Below are positions 33,093-64,000 of a stretch of 64,000 bases of DNA, one piece after another. The notes below the pieces were generated by a model. It was not told where the DNA came from, did no database searches, and saw only the letters and a program-made list of their open reading frames with translations. The stretch's first letter is position 1. Each line of letters opens with the position of its first letter. This DNA is from Mactra quadrangularis (taxonomy: Eukaryota > Mollusca > Bivalvia > Venerida > Mactridae). A program made the translations under genes and the position numbers. The stretch lies in assembly GCA_025267735.1 (NCBI GenBank), contig CM046303.1:45521380-45585379 (forward strand). The letters are read 5' to 3'.

Positions 33093-33449
33093 TTTACCAA
33101 TACTTACATATGATGGTTTCTTATTTAAGGAAACTATAATTGATCTACACAACTAAATAATAACAAACACATACTTATTTATTTTTCTCTGTAAAAATTA
33201 CAAATAAATGATATAAATAAATTTGTGAAATATAGAATATTTTTTTGATGGAATAAATAAATATTGAATGAAATAAAAATAAAAACAATGTACATGTTGT
33301 TATTAATAAGTACTGAAAATTAAGCAAGAAGGAAAGAAAATTTGAAGAACAATTTAAGCTATCAAGGGGGATAACTCTTAATTAATAAACCTACATAACA
33401 AGTAGTTACCTCCCTTTTCTAAAATGAATGTATATATAAATACAATTCA

Positions 33450-33596
33450 TTGTTAATTTTTATTCAACTGTCAGTGGTAATCACATCAACATTTAAATAT
33501 ATTTTTATCAATCTTGAGTACAGAAATTCTGTAATGAATATTTAATGCAGCAGAATTAATGTATGCACTACTGACAGTTGAATAAAATTTAACAAG
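33450..33596. mobile_element. MITE, ATTCAACTGTCAGTGG family, short copy
   Basis: Ends ttgttaatttttattcaact and agttgaataaaatttaacaa are inverted, with tgtcagtgg/ctactgaca adjacent. 147 bp. Confidence 0.72.
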
Positions 33597-33634
33597 ACAC
33601 TAATGGAGGGCTTTAATGATTTTCTTATAGGTTT

Positions 33635-34006
33635 AATAAGGGACTTTAGTCAGTCATTTCCCCTTGTATACTCTTCAAAATAGGTAGGTTTAATTAGTTG
33701 GATTACTCGGATTTTACCCTTACTTTTCAATGTTAATTTGCCAAATTTAATCTTAAATAATTTTTTTGTATATCATTTAATTTGTTTGAAATTCAAGCTA
33801 ATTATTTTTAAGTTAAAGAACTATCTAAATTCCATCACTTTTGTCAATATCTTCATTAACAAGAAAGATATTAGATGAAATATTTTGTTACCCTTACATA
33901 GGAATTCAATGATAAAATCCGAGGATTCCAACTGTAAGGACCTACTTACCAATTGGATTGCTTCAGATTTTATCAGGGAAAGATAACTGACTAAAGTCCC
34001 TAATTA
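33635..34006. mobile_element. MITE with AGGGACTTTAGTCAGT ends
   Basis: Left end taataagggactttagtcag, right end ctgactaaagtccctaatta, inverted over about 28 bp including atttcccc/ggga. The interior includes attcaatgataaaatccgag. Single copy in this window. Confidence 0.65.
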
Positions 34007-34224
34007 ACTCTAAGTTTTACTTCATTATCTATCTCTGTAACATGATTCAAAATTTAAGAAACAACTAATCAACAACAAAACATCATATCTAAATAATATC
34101 ATTAAACATACAATTTGGAGGCAGTTTACTATGTCAGGTGTTACCTTGTGTTAACCAATTATTTTCACTTGCAAGGTAACAATAATGGACATCTTTATAA
34201 TCTTACAAACAAAAGGCAGCACTC

Positions 34225-34862
34225 TTTATAGTAACATACAATTTATTGTTGTCATAGTAACATACAATCTCATATATTGCTATAGTCAAAAATAGTCATT
34301 TTGTTGTCATAGTAACATAAATTAATTGTTTCCATAGCAACATACAATTCTTTATAGCCATAGTAACATACCTCTTTTTTATTACTGTTTCAATTAATCT
34401 TTTTTATTGTCATGGTAACAAAAAAATATTGTTTCCATAGTAACAAACAATCCCTCATAGCCATAGTAACATACAATTTCTTTTGTTGCTATAGTTACAA
34501 ATAATCATTTTGTTGTCATAGTAACATAAATAAATTGTTTCCATAGCAACATACAATTCTTCATAGACATAGTAATACAATCTTTTTTTATTATTGTTTC
34601 AAATAATCTTTTTTATTGTCATAGTAACAAAAAATTATTGTTTCCATAGTAACAAACAATCCCTCATAGCCATAGTAACATACAATTTCTTTTGTTGCTA
34701 TAGTTACAAATAATCATTTTGTTGTCATAGTAACATACAATCCTTTATAGCCATAGAAACATACACTCTTTGGCTGTCATAGTAACATAAACCCTTCATT
34801 GCCAAAGACACTTTTTTGTTGTCATAGAAACATGCACTTTTGTTGTCATAGTAACAAATACT
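34225..34862. repeat. Array of ~25-bp X-box-like repeats downstream of LIG1 stop
   Basis: About 24 imperfect units, each centred on sequences such as gttgtcatagtaac, gtttccatagcaac or agccatagtaac and separated by AT-rich spacers. A higher-order duplication of roughly 230-240 bp is visible: blocks near 34301-34500 and 34507-34735 repeat in the same unit order. The core fits the RFX/X-box form GTNNCC-AT-RGNAAC. The array begins about 40 bp beyond the LIG1 stop in the sense of transcription, so it would lie in the 3' UTR or 3' flank. A lone similar copy is at 63272-63286. Confidence 0.85.
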
Positions 34863-34900
34863 CTAGTTGACGAAGTAATTTAGAACATAATGTAAATTTT

Positions 34901-59032
<24,132 letters not shown>

Positions 59033-59468
59033 CTGAAAATAGAAAATATTTCATTTTTTGTATATGCTTTGCAATGAAATGTGGCATGAAAAAATATACA
59101 ATAATAATAAAATTCTATACTTTCACTGCAGTGAAAAGTTTTAACTTCACCACTGTAAAGTACATGTTTGGCGATAAAATGTGGTGCTGATGATGATATA
59201 CAGTGAAAACATAAAACTCTTTCTTCACTGCAGTGAAAAATAATAACTTAACCATAGTGAAAATAAAAGCTGTAAAATGACATCACAAGACACAGAGATA
59301 AAACATGAAAGAAACAGGATCTTGTCAATTCGATAGTTTTTTTTTAAATTTCAACAAGTGAGCCCAGAGCCACAGAAATTTCTTCAACTCAAAAGATCTA
59401 CAGTTTTTGACAGTTTAGACTTCCTTTACTGACAACAACAACAACAACATCCAAGTAAATTTCTCAAC
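59033..59468. other. LIG1 upstream intron, sequence with repeated CAGTGAAAA motifs
   Basis: Between the first recognised LIG1 exon and the next transposon. It contains recurring actgcagtgaaaa and related motifs (59126-59250) without clear tandem spacing. No N-terminal LIG1 coding segment was recognised. Confidence 0.4.
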
Positions 59469-59476
59469 AAAATCAT

Positions 59477-59889
59477 TAGGGCTGTCTTGACCGGTATACC
59501 TATATATATCAATACACAGCTGCGGCAATACATACCGCAGTACGATTTTAATGTACCGGTATTTGGCGATATTTTTTATTTCATTGAAAAATTCTTCCCT
59601 TTGCAAAACAAAAGTAGCAAAACGTCAGTTTCTCCATTGTTTATTCAATTTAATCTTAAGTTACAAAAATTTAATCGATTTGGGCGCGTCACAGTCCTAA
59701 ATGACCGTAATTACTTAAAGAAGCTAGATACTATCATTAGCTGCATGTAAAATTTGCAATGCTTCTGTTAAATACAGCAGAGGCACAATGAATCTAAAAC
59801 CCCACCATATATTGTGGTATGTATCGCCATACGGTGCCAGCATATTGCAGTATATCGCGATACGCTTATGGCGTATCGTGACAGCCCTA
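59477..59889. mobile_element. hAT-type MITE, TAGGGCTGTC ends, 8-bp duplication
   Basis: Ends tagggctgtc / gacagcccta and the perfect 8-bp direct repeat aaaatcat (59469-59476, 59890-59897). Interior carries accggtata and gcggtat/atatcgcgatacg motifs. The ORFs on both strands across it are products of the repeat. Confidence 0.9.
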
Positions 59890-60591
59890 AAAATCATCAA
59901 CTATTGTTCCTACTTAAACCATAATTTAACAACACTAAATATCATTCATCAATAAATCTACGGCAGATTAAGCCAATAAATCACAAAGAAGCAACACAAC
60001 TCCTGAAAACATTAATTTTGGTATCTGCATCCCCCTCAGAAAATTTCACTGTCTGGATCCCCCCCCCCTGAACAAATTACTGAATCTGCCATGAAATTAT
60101 TATATGTCTAACTCCATTAGTGAGGTAGGTGACTGTCTGTCATACAAGTCATGAAAACATCAACTTCATCAGTTTATAAGATCATATCCCTACAGAGCTA
60201 ATACTTTAATATTCAACAGTCTAAGAAGAAAACTAGCTTTCTTGGAAATATTGTCAATTCAACAATTCTCAATAAACAATTCTAAATTCCATACTTAACA
60301 ACAATTGTACCAGCATAAAGGAGAGCCTCACTGGGCAGGATATCATATGCCTGTGTGTCTCAGAATCAATAGGTCACATTCTTGACATAAGAAAGATTTT
60401 AATGAACCTAGGTACTGCTTTTGTTGAGTATTAGTCCAGACAAAATTTTCCCATATGAACTCCAAGTGGCATTGACCTTTGACACCAGGGCCTAAGAATC
60501 AATGGGGCACACCCTTGACCCAAGGGCTATCCACGCATCAAATTTGTTGAACCAAGGTACAACCCTATTACAAAAACATCCACAGCCTATT

Positions 60592-61001
60592 CAGGGTTCA
60601 TACAGATTTTGAATACCAAAATTCCATGACTTTTTCATGACTTTTCCATGATTCCTCTCAGTTTTCCATGATACAACAGAAACACTTACAGAACCCAAAA
60701 CAAGTACTATTAAATTTTTGAAATGGTGTAGTAGTGAAACTCTCATTTTCGTACCCAAGAGTGTAATTCTTACCCAAAATTTAAAGTTGTGATTTATGTT
60801 TGATTTCATTTTTTTCCATTCATTTTTATGGGTTGAAATAAAATAGGCAAATAATAGTTTTTCCATGACACATTAAACATTTTGCATGATGTTTTCTAAG
60901 TTTCCATGACTTTTCCATGATATTTTTCTTAAAATCATAATTCCATGATTTTTCCAGAAAAATCTCATTTTCCATGATTTTTTCAGTTTGTATGCACCCT
61001 G
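60592..61001. mobile_element. Element with CAGGGT...ACCCTG ends, copy 2
   Basis: Ends cagggttcatacagattttg and cagtttgtatgcaccctg; direct repeat ctatt on both sides (60587-60591, 61002-61006). Shares ttccatgatacaacagaaac and gcatgatgttttcta with 35550-35972. ORFs at 60591-61080 run through it and are not genes. Confidence 0.75.
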
Positions 61002-61006
61002 CTATT

Positions 61007-62538
61007 ATTTGACTTTGGTAGCAAAATTTTATTAAGATAACTTTAAATGGCACATCTTTAGACAAGCAGAGAGAAAACAATCAAATAACCCAGTCAAAGT
61101 TAACAGGTTGTACTGTAAGCAGTATGATAACAGACATATCTAGTATACTTAAACTAATATAAGAATATCATTATTTCTAATCTATATTAACTGTCTAGGC
61201 TTATAGAATTAATTTAATTCATCCAGATTATCTCTACAGCAGTTTTCCTCTGCAAAATAATTAACACCAAATTTACATAACAAAAATACACCAATTTGAA
61301 AAATATAAGTAAATATACCCTCCCCTCCCACACCAATTTGAAAAATACCCCCAAAAAAGAAATCTTAACACCCCAAAAAGTTTCAATACCAATACAGCAG
61401 TATGAGTGATAAGTTTTTTCTCTAATCTTTTTTGATGACATAACTGGGAGAATTTGGGATTCTAATCATTGTTTATCTTTAATAACAGAAAATATCGAGA
61501 CATTCAAACAGGGGAGGTAATTACATCGTACACCTTCAATCTTGTAGATACACAGGCAAACAATCAGATTGTTACATCTCTTTACAAATTTTCAATCAAA
61601 ACTTTCAACCTCCAAAATGGATAGAAAATTTGTCATCAGGGCGAGTAAGTGACACTACGCAGATACGATAATAATCAGAAGTGAACAGAGACACAGATCT
61701 CGAGAGAAAAGACATCTCTACAGTAGCTTATTGGATGAAAAAGACACACGTTTTCTAATTGAAAAACAAGTTAAATACCCCTAGCTATCAGATACACTGT
61801 GTATTTTAACAACAAAGAAAGAAGTGAATGGTTACTGTTGTAATATAATTCTCTTCTATTCTGCTACAAAAAAATAAATGTTGGATAAAACAATACTATT
61901 TTAAATTATTATGGAATATTGGATTTAATGAATTACTAACAAAAAGGTATGAAATCATACTTCTAAATTATTATTATATTTTTTATAATAATTATTATTA
62001 CAAGAATTTTATTAGTGGCAAGATAACTTAAAGTCATTCGCTGATATTTTAGTATTTATTATTTAATATATTAATTTCTAACTTTGTTCAACAGAATTAC
62101 TGTAAAGTAGATCTACATGTTTAAATATTTTATTTAGTTTTGATGCAATTTTCAACTTCTTTAGGTTAGGTTATATATGGAGACCAGGTCACCTAATCAG
62201 CTTTCAAGGACATTATTACTTTACCGGTTCTTGCTCAAGTTGCTTAACCCTCCAATATAATGTGACATTTTCTCCATATCATAATGTATTTATAAATTGA
62301 TATTTTTATTAACGGAACTCATTCTGTTTGTTTAGTAATTATATCAGTCCTTTGATAAAATAGTCAAGTTTTAGATTATTTTCTTGTTGTTGCCACCATT
62401 CTGTTTTAAAATGTGATTTACATTGACCATTAGTTGATGTAATCCCAAACTCAAATGGTCACATGGTCTAACGAAGTACAGACGATATCTCAAAATATTA
62501 TTGCTGAAAACCGTGAAACACATACATTTTACTAGCCT
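61007..62538. other. Upstream LIG1 flank or intron, nothing identified
   Basis: AT-rich sequence with no recognisable LIG1 N-terminal exon, RNA gene or bounded repeat. Confidence 0.45.
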
Positions 62539-62890
62539 TATGCCTCAGTCCCATAAAATCGTGGCTTGTTGGGGACCCATATATGCAGACAGCCATAGGC
62601 CATGGGAAGCCTTGCGTATTAAGGTGATGGTACACATATGGCACAAAACAACACACCTGTATGGAGCCGTAGATAGAAGATATGCAAGTTTAATCCATAC
62701 ACGGTCACTATTTTGTTCACAATTTGACTTTAAAAACTGATACATGTAACTAGGGCTCATCTCATGGATCCTGGTAAAACAACAGTCTGTACGGGTATGC
62801 ACGAGTTTGTATGGGTCCTTGCGGAGCTTGATCGTACTGTGCCCGTACAGTGCCCTCAAGGCTATTTTTATGTTTATGGGACTGAAGCTT
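62539..62890. mobile_element. MITE with CAGTCCCATAAA ends, copy 2
   Basis: Ends atgcctcagtcccataaaat and tttatgggactgaagct are inverted. Shares cgtggcttgtt, gcagacagcc, and acacctgtatgga-type segments with 15894-16134 in reverse orientation. ORFs on both strands (62501-62859) reflect this repeat. Confidence 0.75.
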
Positions 62891-63525
62891 TAAATGACTT
62901 TTGTCCTTTTAAAGCATGAAAATGTACTTTCAATAAAAAAATACCCTATTTGAAAATGAAAAAAATAAATTTCATATAATTGAATTTAGAAAAGATTTTA
63001 GGAGCTTTATTTTACAAATTAAAAGAAACCTTTCAGATCAAGACTCTAAAACCCTGACATTCTTCATCCTTCCGAAGACAGTTGTTCATAAGTTCTGATG
63101 TACTTATATTATATGATATTCTACTGTCTATAGCCTCAACGAGTTAATCTTCTAATAAACAAGCCAGCATTGTTACACAAAACGAGAAAATTTAAATATT
63201 TTATAACAAATAAATTAAACTTGAATTATCAATACTGTAAGTTGTAATAAGTTTGGAATAAAATTGATGATTGTTTCCATAGCAACACAAATATTTGTGT
63301 AATTATAAAAGTAAGAATTATCTTTTAATACTGTAATAATATATCTAATTCTGTCTCATCAAAGCTTGCAATAAGGGATAATTAAATGTAGAAATGAAAT
63401 ATTAATATCATGCAGTCCGAGAATTTAAGTTTTGAATGGTGGTTGCCAGACACGGCTATATTTATTTCATGCTCATGATAGCTAGTGCAAATTGACCTGA
63501 GACAAAAAAATATTATTTAAATATC

Positions 63526-63842
63526 TGTTTGTTTTGTTTTTGTTGGGTTTAACGCTGTAGCAACACATTTTATAGGTCATATAACGGCGGTCAGTCAACC
63601 TACTCACTCCTCCTGGAAAGGCTAAATCTCTGGATTTAGCTGTAAACCAACTACGAAGCGCATACTTTCCTCAGTGACTGACAACTGCCCTACATGATAA
63701 AAATCATTGGTAGGAGGGAGAATGGCCGTAGAAATAATTTCATGAGCAAGCTTCACTAAAGTATGCCTAGCCCAGGAATCAAACCCACGACCTCTCGATC
63801 AGTAGACTTGCGTGCTACCAACTGAGCTAGCCGGGCGGGTTA
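63526..63842 (-). mobile_element. tRNA-headed SINE, family A, copy 5
   Basis: Flanked by atttaaatatc (63515-63525, 63843-63853). On this strand it starts aacccgcccggctagctcag, with A box tagctcagttggtag and B-box-like gtgggtttgattcc, and ends gttgggtttaac...caaaaacaaaac. It is among the most complete copies. Confidence 0.9.
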
Positions 63843-64000
63843 ATTTAAATATCATTTGCATACATTATATCAGCTAAAAATAGCGAAGAAACTGCATTGC
63901 TTAAATCAGTCTCAGGTCAATTTGTACAAAGCATACCTACCTCTATCATCTTAGCACACTTGGAGGCGAAAAAAGAAATTTAGTGGTCAGATTGAAAACC

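Noticed and set aside
34225..34862. CRISPR-like array
   Set aside because: Units are imperfect, spacers are not unique, and the surroundings are eukaryotic. It is a degenerate tandem repeat.
60591..61080. Two overlapping reverse ORFs of 84-91 codons
   Set aside because: Both run through the CAGGGT-ended element (60592-61001), consist of low-complexity repeats, and have a diverged counterpart at 35914-36099.
62545..62859. 104-codon ORF on the - strand
   Set aside because: It overlaps an inverted-repeat element with a related copy at 15894-16134. ORFs appear on both strands because of the repeat, and the protein is not recognised.
63940..64000. Possible first LIG1 exon on the - strand ending atgatagag|gtaggt
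   Set aside because: The donor is good, but the short reading does not resemble a LIG1 N-terminus and the other frames contain stops. It could be an untranslated exon of LIG1 or of nothing.

Overview
The window is metazoan nuclear DNA: AT-rich, with short exons, long introns and many families of small non-autonomous transposable elements and tRNA-headed SINEs. Together with the style of the repeats, this suggests a mollusc, most likely a bivalve. That is inference, because no species marker is visible. No prokaryotic or organellar genes, rRNA or CRISPR arrays were seen, and no dedicated tRNA gene was seen apart from SINE heads.

Two protein-coding genes can be read exon by exon, arranged tail to tail. 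On the + strand, four coding exons (1225-1277, 5258-5380, 12090-12166, 12676-12775) encode the C-terminal half of a RAB26/RAB37-type small GTPase, closest to RAB37. It includes the NKxD and ETSAK guanine-binding motifs and a C-terminal double-cysteine prenylation signal; its 5' exons lie left of the window. On the - strand, sixteen coding exons (59032 down to 34901) encode the DNA-binding, adenylation and OB-fold domains of replicative DNA ligase I (LIG1), 673 residues to a natural stop. The disordered N-terminus (PCNA box, NLS) was not found and probably lies right of the window. All reading phases join across all introns in both genes, and every splice site is GT-AG except one GC-AG intron in LIG1.

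The 22 kb between the two stop codons (12776-34900) has no recognisable gene. It holds presumed 3' UTRs, SINEs, MITEs and AT-rich sequence. The introns carry the same repeats. Repeat families supported by more than one copy or by target-site duplications are: a PIF/Harbinger-type MITE (three copies, TWA duplications), a piggyBac-type MITE (TTAA), several TA-flanked MITEs, hAT-type elements with TAGGGCT ends and perfect 8-bp duplications, foldback elements, a roughly 160-bp tandem repeat, and at least three tRNA-headed SINE families, several with target-site duplications of 9-13 bp.

The most unusual features are: a nine-copy 61/62-bp tandem repeat that has amplified a LIG1 splice-acceptor/exon junction (41696-42240); an array of about two dozen X-box-like (RFX-type) motifs directly downstream of the LIG1 stop codon (34225-34860); nested transposons at 2181-3638 and 28813-29783; and a double-hairpin element with an exact 8-bp duplication at 9650-9867. 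I found no convincing new multi-gene system. The two genes are unrelated in function and are neighbours only by position.
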